In this document: piece by piece, positions 33,436 through 42,623 of the stretch
Layout: every line of letters starts with the position of its first letter
Numbering within the stretch: the stretch's first letter is position 1
Origin: Arachis hypogaea
Lineage: Eukaryota; Streptophyta; Magnoliopsida; Fabales; Fabaceae
Assembly (NCBI RefSeq): GCF_003086295.3
Contig: NC_092045.1
Coordinates: 86,752,693 to 86,816,692, forward strand
Length of the DNA stretch: 64,000 bases
Reading direction: 5' to 3'
Program-made: the position numbers and the translations under genes
Notes under the pieces: model-generated
The model's database searches: none
Told to the model about the DNA's origin: nothing
Seen by the model: the letters and a program-made list of their open reading frames with translations, nothing else

Positions 33436-36400
33436 GGTCTTGGTATCTTAGTGGGTGTAGCAATTGCTTCTACCCACTTAGACACATAGTCCACTGCCAC
33501 CAGAATGTAAGTGTTTGAGTATGATGGTGGGAATGGACCCATGAAGTCAATCCCCCATACATCAAACAATTCAATCTCTAATATCCCTTGTTGAGGCATG
33601 GCATATCCGTGAGGCAAGTTACCAGCTCTTTGGCAACTGTCACAGTTACGCACAAACTCTCGGGCATCTCTATAGAGAGTAGGCCAGTAGAAGCCACATT
33701 GGAGGACTTTAGTGGCTGTTCGCTCACTTCCAAAATGTCCTCCATACTGTGATCCATGGCAGTGCCATAGGATCCTTTGTGCTTCTTCTCTGGGTACACA
33801 TCTGCGGATCATTCCGTCTGCACATCTCTTAAAGAGATATGGCTCATCCCATAGGTAGTACTTGGCATCTGAAATTAATTTCTTTCTTTGCACTCTGCTG
33901 TACTCCTGGGGTATGAACCTCACAGCTTTATAATTTGCAATATCTGCAAACCATAGAGCTTCCTGAATGGCAAAGAGTTGCTCATCTGGGAAAGTCTTTG
34001 AGATCTCAGTAGAAGGGAGGGACGCCCCAGCTATTGGTTCTATTCGGGACAGATGATCAGCTACCTGGTTCTCTGTCCCTTTTCTGTCTCTTATTTCTAT
34101 ATCAAACTCTTGCAGAAGCAACACCCATCTTATAAGCCTGGGTTTTGAATCCTGCTTTGTGAGTAAGTATTTAAGAGTAGCATGGTCAGTGTACACAATC
34201 ACTTTAGATCCCTCTAGATAGGATTTAAGCTTGTCAATGGCATAGACCACTGCAAGTAACTCTTTTTCTGTGGTTGTGTAATTCTTCTGTGCATCATTTA
34301 GAACACGGATGGCATAATAAATGACGTGCAGAAGCTTGTTATGCCTCTGTCCCAACACTACACCAATGGCATGGTCACTGGCATCACACATTAGTTCAAA
34401 TGGCAATGTCCAGTCTGGTGCAGAGATGACTGGTGCTGTGACCAGTTTGGCTTTCAGGGTCTCAAATGCCTGCAGACACTGTGCGTCAAACACAAATGGT
34501 GTGTCAGCAGCTAGCAGGTTGCTCAAAGGTTTTGCAATTTTCGAAAAATCCTTTATAAACCTTCTGTAGAATCTTGCATGCCCCAAAAAACTTCTGATTG
34601 CCTTAACATTGGCAGGTGGTGGTAATTTTTCAATTACCTCTACCTTTGCCTTATCCACCTCTATTCCCCTGCTTGAAATTTTGTGCCCAAGGACAATTCC
34701 CTCAGTCACCATAAAGTGACATTTCTCCCAGTTTAAAACCAGGTTAGTCTCTTGGCACCTTTTCAGGACAAGTGCTAGGTGGTCAAGACAGGAACTGAAT
34801 GAGTCTCCATATACTGAGAAGTCATCCATGAAGACTTCCAGGAATTTCTCCACCATATCAGAGAAGATGGATAGCATGCATCTCTGAAAGGTTGCAGGAG
34901 CATTACACAGACCAAAAGGCATCCTCCTGTAGGCAAACACGCCAGAAGGGCAAGTAAATGCTATTTTCTCTTGGTCCTGAGGATCTACTGCAATTTGGTT
35001 GTAACCTGAATAGCCATCCAAAAAGCAGTAATAATCATGACCGGCTAGTCTTTCTAGCATTTGGTCTATGAATGGTAAAGGAAAATGATCCTTTCTGGTG
35101 GCTGTATTGAGCCTTCTATAGTCAATACACATACGCCACCCTGTGACTGTTCTTGTAGGAACCAGTTCATTTTTTTCATTATGAACCACTGTCATGCCTC
35201 CCTTTTTGGGGACAACTTGGACAGGGCTCACCCAGGGGCTATCAGAAATAGGATAAATAATCCCAGCCTCTAGTAATTTAGTGACCTCTTTCTGCACCAC
35301 TTCCTTCATGGCTGGATTTAGCCTCCTTTGTGGTTGGACCACTGGTTTGGCAGTATCCTCCAACAAGATCTTGTGCATGCATCTAGTTGGGCTAATGCCC
35401 TTAAGATCACTTATGGACCACCCAAGAGCTGTCTTGTGCGTCCTTAGCACTTTAATCAGTGCTTCCTCTTCCTGTGGATTTAAAGCAGAGCTTATAATCA
35501 CCGGAAAAGTGTCACCCTCTCCCAGAAATGCATACTTCAGGGATGGTGGTAGTGGTTTAAGTTCAGGTTTGGGAGGTTTATCCTCCTCCTGAGGAATTTT
35601 TAAAAATTCCTTTGTTTCCTCTGGTTCTTCTTGATCAGGCTGAGCATCTTTGAAAATGTCTTCAAGCTCTGATTCTAGACTTTCAGTCATATTGATCTCT
35701 TCCACCAAAGAGTCAATAATATCAGCGCCCATGCAGTCAATTGGGGTGTCTGGATGCTGCATAGCTTTTACAGCATTCAACTTGAACTCATCCTCTTTGA
35801 CTTTCAGGGTCAATTCCCCTTTTTGTACATCAATGAGAGTTCGTCCAGTTGCTAGGAAAGGTCTTCCTAGAATGAGAGTTGCACTCTTGTGCTCCTCCAT
35901 TTCCAGCACCACAAAGTCAGTTGGAAAGGCGAATGGCCCAACCTTGACAATCATGTCCTCTATTATGCCTGATGGATATTTAATGGAGCCATCAGCAAGT
36001 TGGAGGCATATCCGGGTTGGCTTGACTTCTTCAGTCAACCCAAGCTTTCTGATAGTGGATGCAGGTATTAGATTGATACTTGCTCCAAGGTCACACAGGG
36101 CTGTCTTGGTGCAAGCACCTTCTAATGTGCATGGTATCATAAAGCTTCCTGGATCTTGAAGCTTTTCTGGTAAGCTTTTTAGAATGACTGCACTGCATTC
36201 TTCAGTGAGAAAGACTTTTTCAGTTTCTCTCCAATCTTTCTTATGACTTAAGATCTCTTTCATGAACTTAGCATAAGAAGGTATTTGCTCAAGTGCCTCT
36301 GCAAACGGAATCTTTATTTCAAGAGTCCTTAGATAGTCTGCAAAGCGGGCAAATTGCTTATCCTGTTCCGCTTGGCGGAGTTTCTGAGGATAAGGCATCT

Positions 36401-36560
36401 TGGCTTTATATTCTTCAACCTTAGTTGCTGCAGGTTTATTCCTTACAGAAGTGGTTGAAGAAGCCTTTTTAGAGGGATTACTGTTAGCACTCTTAGGTGT
36501 CTGATCCTCCCTTAGCGTCTGAACGCTAGGATTGGGTGAAGATTGGGCGTTTAACGCCAA
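33429..36560 (-). CDS. Element G protease-RT-RNase H-integrase N-terminal part
   Basis: The frame is open for 1043 codons from 36560, but that start is a TTG; it is really the continuation of gag in the same frame after a TAA. Protease [11 protein letters not shown] is near 36090. RT includes [13 protein letters not shown] and the catalytic FMDDF near 34825. RNase H includes [13 protein letters not shown] and [11 protein letters not shown]. The integrase zinc-binding region ([11 protein letters not shown]...NCDSCQ) and first Asp ([11 protein letters not shown]) end the frame at 33429. This is a typical Athila-lineage pol. Confidence 0.88.
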   Translation of the reverse strand: MALNAQSSPNPSVQTLREDQTPKSANSNPSKKASSTTSVRNKPAATKVEEYKAKMPYPQKLRQAEQDKQFARFADYLRTLEIKIPFAEALEQIPSYAKFMKEILSHKKDWRETEKVFLTEECSAVILKSLPEKLQDPGSFMIPCTLEGACTKTALCDLGASINLIPASTIRKLGLTEEVKPTRICLQLADGSIKYPSGIIEDMIVKVGPFAFPTDFVVLEMEEHKSATLILGRPFLATGRTLIDVQKGELTLKVKEDEFKLNAVKAMQHPDTPIDCMGADIIDSLVEEINMTESLESELEDIFKDAQPDQEEPEETKEFLKIPQEEDKPPKPELKPLPPSLKYAFLGEGDTFPVIISSALNPQEEEALIKVLRTHKTALGWSISDLKGISPTRCMHKILLEDTAKPVVQPQRRLNPAMKEVVQKEVTKLLEAGIIYPISDSPWVSPVQVVPKKGGMTVVHNEKNELVPTRTVTGWRMCIDYRRLNTATRKDHFPLPFIDQMLERLAGHDYYCFLDGYSGYNQIAVDPQDQEKIAFTCPSGVFAYRRMPFGLCNAPATFQRCMLSIFSDMVEKFLEVFMDDFSVYGDSFSSCLDHLALVLKRCQETNLVLNWEKCHFMVTEGIVLGHKISSRGIEVDKAKVEVIEKLPPPANVKAIRSFLGHARFYRRFIKDFSKIAKPLSNLLAADTPFVFDAQCLQAFETLKAKLVTAPVISAPDWTLPFELMCDASDHAIGVVLGQRHNKLLHVIYYAIRVLNDAQKNYTTTEKELLAVVYAIDKLKSYLEGSKVIVYTDHATLKYLLTKQDSKPRLIRWVLLLQEFDIEIRDRKGTENQVADHLSRIEPIAGASLPSTEISKTFPDEQLFAIQEALWFADIANYKAVRFIPQEYSRVQRKKLISDAKYYLWDEPYLFKRCADGMIRRCVPREEAQRILWHCHGSQYGGHFGSERTATKVLQCGFYWPTLYRDAREFVRNCDSCQRAGNLPHGYAMPQQGILEIELFDVWGIDFMGPFPPSYSNTYILVAVDYVSKWVEAIATPTKIPRPC

Positions 36561-36660
36561 CTTCTCTCCCTTCTCTGGCGTTTGAACGCCAGAATTGGGC
36601 AGGAAATGGGCGTTTAACGCCAGCTCTCCTCCCTTTTCTGGCGTTTGAACGCCAAAAGTG
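36500..36660. repeat. Translated palindrome repeats in the gag-pol linker of G
   Basis: Four to five GGCGTTTAACGCC or GGCGTTTGAACGCC units lie between gag and protease. The reading frame stays open through all of them, giving repeating peptides such as LALNA and GVQTPEKG. Elsewhere in D and G the same repeat is non-coding. Confidence 0.82.
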
Positions 36661-36707
36661 CTCCTCTCTGGGCTCTTACTGTCCTCAGAGGGATTTTGAA
36701 CAGTGGT

Positions 36708-37682
36708 TTAGTTATCCTCTGTCAATTGTTCCTTGTTTGCCTTTTTGCTACTTTGAGCGGTGTTATTCAATGTCTTCCCACTCCTCAGTTGAACTGCTTG
36801 GCATTCCTCTGTTATCTGTTTAGATATCTGCTGTTTTGCCTGATTCAATTGCAGTTCTATGTTCTTGTTAGCAATTTTAGTTTCTTGGAGCATCTCTTTA
36901 AATTCTGCTAACTGTTTTGTCATCAGTTGTAATTGCTGATTAAGCTCAACCATCTGTTCTTGAGGACTAGGATCAGTGGCTACTGCCATAACTTCTTCGT
37001 TTGTAGAAAACTCATTGCTAGAGTACAAGTATTGATTTCTAGCAACAGTATCTATAAGCTCTTGAGCCTCTTCAATCGTCTTCCTCATATGTATAGATCC
37101 ACCAGCTGAGTGATCTAAAGATATCTGAGCTTTTTCTGTAAGCCCATAGTAAAAGATGTCTAACTGTACCCACTCTGAAAACATTTCAGAGGGGCATTTC
37201 CTTAGCATACCTCTATACCTCTCCCAGGCATTGTAAAGGGATTCATTATCCTCTTGTTTAAAGCCTTGGATGTCCAGCCTTAGCTGTGTCATCCTCTTTG
37301 GGGGGTAAAAGTGATTCAGGAATTTGTCTGATAACTGTTTCCATGTCTTTATGCTTGCTGTAGGTTGGTTATTCAACCACCTCTTAGCTTGATCTTTTAC
37401 AGCAAATGGAAACAGTAATAGTCTGTAGACATCCTGATCCACCTCTTTATCACGTACTGTGTCAGCAATTTGTAAGAACTGTGCCAGAAACTCAGTAGGT
37501 TCTTCCTGTGGAAGACCGAAATACTGGCTATTTTGCTGCATTATGATAATGAGTTGAGGATTTAGCTCAAAGCTGCTTGCTTTGATGGGAGGTGTACAGA
37601 TGCTACTCCCATATGCAGCTGTAATGGGGTTAGCATATGACCCCAAAGTCCTTCTGGACTGCTCAATTCCACTTAGGTCCAT
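36708..37682 (-). CDS. Element G gag
   Basis: The 324-residue frame starts at ATG 37682 (MDLSGIEQSRRTLG). Capsid motifs include FELNPQLIIIMQQN, FPFAVKDQAKRWL and SLYNAWERYRGMLRKCP, followed by a Gln-rich coiled coil (EQMVELNQQLQLMTKQLAEF). It ends with TAA at 36708-36710, in the same frame as pol. No zinc knuckle is visible, as in the gag of D. The N-terminus may extend further upstream in an intact relative. Confidence 0.85.
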   Translation of the reverse strand: MDLSGIEQSRRTLGSYANPITAAYGSSICTPPIKASSFELNPQLIIIMQQNSQYFGLPQEEPTEFLAQFLQIADTVRDKEVDQDVYRLLLFPFAVKDQAKRWLNNQPTASIKTWKQLSDKFLNHFYPPKRMTQLRLDIQGFKQEDNESLYNAWERYRGMLRKCPSEMFSEWVQLDIFYYGLTEKAQISLDHSAGGSIHMRKTIEEAQELIDTVARNQYLYSSNEFSTNEEVMAVATDPSPQEQMVELNQQLQLMTKQLAEFKEMLQETKIANKNIELQLNQAKQQISKQITEECQAVQLRSGKTLNNTAQSSKKANKEQLTEDN

Positions 37683-38220
37683 GATGGAGAAAGGGAATAT
37701 GATATGAATTCACAAGCAAAGTATATTTTTTTTAAGGTGACCGAAAAAAATAAAATAAAATAAAATAATTGGAAAATAAAATAAAATTTCGAAAATTAAA
37801 AGAAAATAAGATCAAAGCAAATTGAAAACTGAATCAATTAGTTAATTAAAAAGATTTTGAAATTAGCAATTAAAAAGATATGATTGAAAATTTTTTTTTT
37901 GAAAAAGATTTGATTTTTGAAAAGAGGAAAGAGAAGAACAACAAAATGACACCAAACTTAAAATTTTTAGAAAATCAAACACTAATTTTCGAAAATTTTA
38001 AGGGAAAAACACAAAGAGGACACCAAACTTAGAATTTTTAAGGATCAAAAAGGGACTAAGGACATGCAAATTCGAAAATTAAAAGAAAAATAAAAGCATG
38101 CAATTGACACCAAACTTAAAATATGAAACTAGACTCAATTAAAAGACTCTAAACCAACAAAAATAAAACAGTCCTAATCTAAGCAACAAGATAAGCCGTC
38201 AGTTGTCCAAACTCGAACAA
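37683..38220 (-). other. 5' leader of element G
   Basis: No gene is visible. The AT-rich leader carries three TAAGTTTGGTGT motifs (37949-37960, 38020-38031, 38107-38118) about 70-90 bp apart. Confidence 0.65.
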
Positions 38221-38238
38221 TCCCCGGCAACGGCGCCA
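38221..38238 (-). other. Primer binding site of element G (tRNA-Asp)
   Basis: The minus strand reads TGGCGCCGTTGCCGGGGA, six bases from the 5' LTR end at 38245, exactly as in D. Confidence 0.87.
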
Positions 38239-38244
38239 AAAACA

Positions 38245-39766
38245 TGGTGCACGAAATTGCAATCACACTTTTGCAACCCCGCACAACTAACCAGCAAGTG
38301 CACTGGGTCGTCCAAGTAATACCTTACGTGAGTAAGGGTCGATCCCACGGAGATTGTCGGCTTGAAGCAAGCTATGGTTATCTTGTAAATCTTAGTCAGG
38401 ATATCAATAATTATCAGGGTTGATTGTGAAAAGTAAAAGAACATGAAATAAGTACTTGTTTTGCAGTAATGGAGAAAAGGTTGAGGTTTTGGAGATGCTC
38501 CATCTTCTGAATCTCTGCTTTCCTACTGTCTTCTTCTTCAAGCACGCAGGGCTCCTTCCATGGCAAGCTGTATACAAGGGTTTCACCGTTGTCAGTGGCT
38601 ACCTCCCATCCTCTCAGTGGAAATGTTCAACGCACCCTGTCACGGCACGGCTATCCATCTGTCGGTTCTCAATCAGGTTGGAATAGAATCCAGTGATTCT
38701 TTTGCGTCTGTCACTAACGCCCAGCCCTCAGGAGTTTGAAGCTCGTCACAGTTATTCAATCATTGAATCCTACTCAGAATACCACAGACAAGGTTTAGAC
38801 CTTCCGGATTCTCTTGAATGCCGCCATCAATTCTAGCTTATACCACGAAGATTCTGATTAAGGAATCCAAGAGATATCTACTCAATCTAAGGTAGAACGG
38901 AGGTGGTTGTCAGGCACACGTTCATAGTTGAGAATCATAATGAGTGTCACGGATCATCACATTCATCAGGTTTAAGAACAAGTGATATCTTAGAATGGAA
39001 GCAAGCATGATTGAATGAAAAACAGTAGTAATTGCATTAATCCATCAAGACACAGCAGAGCTCCTCACCCCCAACCATGGGGTTTAGAGACTCATGCCGT
39101 AGGAAGTACACAAAGAAACGTGTAAAGTGTCATGAGGTACAGATACAATGTCAAAAGATCATATTAATAGTGAACTAGTAACCTAGGGTATACAGGAATG
39201 AGTAAATGACGTAAAAATCTACTTCTAGGTCCACTTAGTGTGTGCTTGGGCTGAGCAATGAAGCATTTTCGTGTAAAGACCTTTTCTGGAGTTAAACGCC
39301 AGCTTTTATGCCAGTTTGGGTGTTTAACTCCAATTTTTATGCCAGTTCCAGCGTTAAACGCTGGGAATTCTGAAGCTGATTTGCAACGCCGGTTTGGGCC
39401 ATCACTTCTCGGGCAAAGTATGAACTATTATACATTGCTGGAAAGCCCAGGATGTCTAATTTCCAACGCCATTGAGAGCGCGCCAATTGGGCTTCTGTAG
39501 CTCCAGAAAATCCACTTCGAGTGCAGGGAGGTCAGAATCCAACAGCATCTGCAGTCCTTTTAAGCCTCTGAATCAGATTTTTGCTCAGGACCCTCAATTT
39601 CAGCCAGAAAATACCTGAAATCACAGAAAAACACACAAACTCATAGTAAAGTCCAGAAAAGTGAATTTTAACTAAAAACTACTAAAAGTATACTAAAAAC
39701 TAATTAAAATATACTAAAAACATACTAAAAACAATGCCAAAAAGCGTATAAAATATCCGCTCATCA
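38245..39766 (-). repeat. 5' LTR of element G
   Basis: It is 1522 bp, the same length as the other LTR, and is followed on the minus strand by the tRNA-Asp primer site. Palindromes lie at 39290-39362. Confidence 0.9.
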
Positions 39767-39897
39767 ATGTCCATGCCGTTCGAAGAACGGGTGAAAAACG
39801 ATTTAAAATGAGAAAGTTATGTCCGTTGGAAGATTGGGGTTTAAATTGGTGAATTCTGCAGCTTTTAACTTAGAAAACTTTTAGCAGAATGACCCCT

Positions 39898-40200
39898 TGC
39901 GCGTGGGCGCACTTGGCGCGTGCGCGCCGTTCTTCCCGAAAATGCCATCCACGCGTGCGCGTGATGTGCGCGGGCGCGCCGATTGTGCTGCACCCAATGC
40001 CCAGCCATTTTCCAGAGAGTTATGCCAGAACTGTGCCGGTGTTGTGCCTGGGGCACGAGAACACCCACGCGTACGCGTGGTTGATGCGTGCGCGTCGATT
40101 GGCAAATTTTTAATCCACGTGTTAGCGTGCATGACGCTTGCGCGTCGATGAGTTTTCGAGGCCATCCACGCGTGCGCATGGAGTGCGCATACGCGTGGCC
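39898..40200. repeat. CG-rich palindrome array in the 5' LTR of F
   Basis: About five degenerate units of 40-45 bp, with two larger spacers, contain CCACGCGTRCGCGTG followed by GCGTGCGCGTCGATT. CpG density is far above the surrounding LTR. The copy in the 3' LTR (48014-48325) keeps it. ORFs of 74-109 residues here have only Arg/Ala/His-rich composition and are not genes. Confidence 0.8.
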
Positions 40201-40464
40201 CTGTTTTCATCCCAAAGTTGATTTTTGAGTTTTAAAAGCCAAATCTCATACTTCTAAGCCTCCGATCTCACCACTTATGTCTTAAATCATTATGATATGC
40301 CTAGCTATTAGAAAAGGAGCTAGTGAATGTGGTAACTTGCGAGTGAAGCAAGGAAAAAAAATGAATGATCAATAAGGATCAAGCATGATTATGTGAGAGG
40401 CGGAGGATGGTGGTGGAAATGCTTGTTATGCCATGGGCCGAAAGGCTGTGATTGATAATGAAAC

Positions 40465-40556
40465 GGCTGGTTATGGATTTAACCGTGAGCCGGGTGGCTG
40501 GTTATGGATTTAACCATGAGCCGGATGGCTGGATTATTGCCGTGTTACGGCAGAGC
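40465..40556 (+). repeat. Inverted-repeat array in the LTR of F
   Basis: GGTTA-(6 nt)-TAACC occurs twice (40469-40484 and 40500-40515), each enclosed by GGCT and AGCC, followed by GCCGT-(3 nt)-ACGGC at 40539-40551. It occupies the same relative place as the hairpin array in the LTRs of E. Confidence 0.65.
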
Positions 40557-40880
40557 CATGATTATGGCTAAGAATAAATGCATATATATGCTGTTGAATG
40601 AATTGTGAATGTTGCACTTCCATTATCGGAGATGAGAGTTTCCCTGGGAGAAAGCTGTGGCTAGCCACCACGTGCTCCAGGTTGAGACTTGAAGCTCTTT
40701 TGACCCTATGTCGTCAGGGTGGCTGGGCACTGTGAAAGCCCCGGATGAGCTCACCCCCATAAATATTCACCAGTGAAGGTGATGGATATGGATCATGATT
40801 ATGATCAAGTTTATATTGAGGATAACTCGAGTTGGGGAGACACGATAGAGGGACAGTCCAATGGTTAACTGCCAGGACTT

Positions 40881-40903
40881 GTCGGGTTGGCTCTGTAACC
40901 GAC
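40881..40903 (+). promoter_or_regulatory. Conserved LTR hairpin GTCGG...CCGAC (element F)
   Basis: GTCGG and CCGAC enclose 13 nt ending TGTAA, then CAGATGA and CACTAGGG follow. This matches the module in E (12643-12666) although the two LTRs are otherwise very different. Confidence 0.5.
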
Positions 40904-41837
40904 AGATGATATCATCAGCCACTAGGGACAGGCATTCATCATATGCATACTATATGAATTGTTTGAGATTGCCTATTTGACTGCATATTACTTGCTAATT
41001 GTCTAAATGCCTTACTTGTTCCTAATTGTATATTTCTTGCTTGATATAACTGTGTTTGCCACATTATACTCCTGCTGGTGGTTAGGAGGTTTGAAGGAAT
41101 TGGAAAAGGAAGTATTAGTTAGACTGAAGTATCTTTAGTCAGATGCTCTTTATGGTTTAGCTTGTAAAAGCTTTGATATTATCTGGAGGAAGTTCTAGGA
41201 TTGCCTTCGGCTTTCCTCTATTATTCTGTATTATATATGTGGAAGCTGTTACCATGCTGGGGACCTCTGGTTCTCACCCATGCGGATTTTGTGGTTTTCA
41301 GATGCAGGACGTGAGGTTTCCCGCTGAGGCATGCTGGAGACTTCTATACTTGCGAAGATCCTTTGTTCTCGGGGCTATGTTTTGGTTTATATGTTTTGCT
41401 TAGATACTTTTATCTCCATTAAATAATACAAACTGTGATGACTCCTCTTATGGGAGATTTTGGAGAATAGGTTTTATGTATTTGTGTCCCTTTGGGTTTC
41501 CTTTGGGGTTTTCCTTATTTTTATCATATATATATATTGCTATGCTCGGACCGGTTATCTTCGCAGCCGGATTTTGAGTCTTGATATTCCTGTTTTTGAC
41601 ACTCCTTTGTATATATATAATCACGCGTTGGTTATCCTTGTTCATTACGTTATCGATCGGAGTGTTGCGCTTTCGAGTTGCGATTTTTGTTTACCCCTTT
41701 TTCTACAAAGGCTCCTAGTTATAATCAATCATTCATACTACTATACGTACTAAATTTTTATTTTAGAGGTCGTAATACCTTGCCATCTCTGAATTATGAC
41801 TTAAGCATAAGACTCTGTATGGTAGGGTGTTACATTA

Positions 41838-41851
41838 TGGTATCAGAGCAG
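41838..41851 (+). other. Primer binding site of element F (initiator tRNA-Met)
   Basis: TGGTATCAGAGCAG lies three bases after the 5' LTR end at 41834, as in element E. Confidence 0.85.
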
Positions 41852-42050
41852 TTCCTTCCTGTAGAGCTTGAGGAATGGACTGACTATGCTTCTGTGCATT
41901 CTCTGTATGTGTGTTATGTGCTATTAGTATATCTACTTGATATAATTGGCATAAACGTTCATGAGCATGCATTTGGGACTTGAAGCACTAAACTTCCGAT
42001 ATTGAGGCTAATCAACTTAATATCGATTGTTTGGTGTGTATAGGAACCAG

Positions 42051-42623
42051 ATGGCGCCTCGTGGACACGGTAGAGGCCGTGGTAGAGGTCGTACTAATGT
42101 TCGTGCGCCGGAGAATAACCCTAATGACCCGGTGAACCTTATGACTACGTTGGAAAATATGGCTGCTGCGATGCAAGCCACTGCTGAAGCTCTTGGGCAA
42201 CGGATAAACAATCATGGCAACAACAGAAATAGAGCTCAGGGACCAATAGAGGTCAGAACTTTCTCTGTGATGGTAAACAAGTGTACGGTTGCTGAAGAGT
42301 GTGTGAAGAAGGCAGCCGCTGAGAGAGGAAATCACAAGGGACTATTCCCACAGAACCGAGGGAAGATCTTTGCACCTAGAGGTCCACCTTTCAAGTGGAG
42401 AAGTTCTTTCAGGAGGCCCAACAACAACAACTCCCAAGGAAAAAGGTTTGGGAAGCAACCACAGCATAAGCAAGCTTGTGCTAGGTGTGGAAGTCACCAT
42501 CCGGGAGCCCCGTGTATGGCCGGATGGGGTTTGTGCTATTACTGTAGTAAGGCGGGACATAAGGTCCCAAACTGTCCAGAGAAGCAGAAACAAGGTGCTG
42601 GGAAAGCACAACAGACTGATTAG
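42051..42623 (+). pseudogene. Element F gag, internally deleted
   Basis: The first ATG is 42051 (MAPRGHGRGRGRGR, a basic RNA-binding start). After LGQRINNHGNN the protein jumps to a segment (VMVNKCTVAEECVKKAA) that normally follows the capsid core. By comparison with gag of E, the whole capsid core (TFLKV...WWQG and beyond) is missing, in frame. The zinc knuckle CYYCSKAGHKVPNC remains near the end, preceded by CARCGSHHPGAPC. The frame closes with TAG at 42621-42623 and is continuous with pol after it. Without a capsid it should not form particles. Confidence 0.82.

Larger units (their letters stand above)
28630..39766 (-). mobile_element. Element G: nearly complete FIDEL-like Athila retrotransposon (11.1 kb)
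   Basis: It is flanked by TSDs ATGTC (28625-28629 and 39767-39771). Both LTRs are 1522 bp, with about 28-30 differences (about 1.9%). Read on the minus strand it has a tRNA-Asp primer site, gag, PR-RT-RH, IN, a spacer with promoter, ORF3 and a 3' UTR. Breaks are a TAA between gag and pol, one frameshift and one TGA in the integrase, and a shortened ORF3. Its length fits FIDEL as I remember it. Confidence 0.9.
39772..41834 (+). repeat. 5' LTR of element F, right part
   Basis: It resumes after the second ATGTC (39767-39771) and ends GTTACA before the primer site. It holds the CG-rich palindrome array (39898-40200), an inverted-repeat array (40465-40556) and the GTCGG...CCGAC module (40881-40903). 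Confidence 0.88.

Noticed and set aside
39865..40210. Overlapping ORFs of 74-109 residues on both strands (also at 48006-48335)
   Set aside because: They arise from the CG-rich palindrome array, which has few stops. Composition is Arg/Ala/His-rich and no family is recognised.
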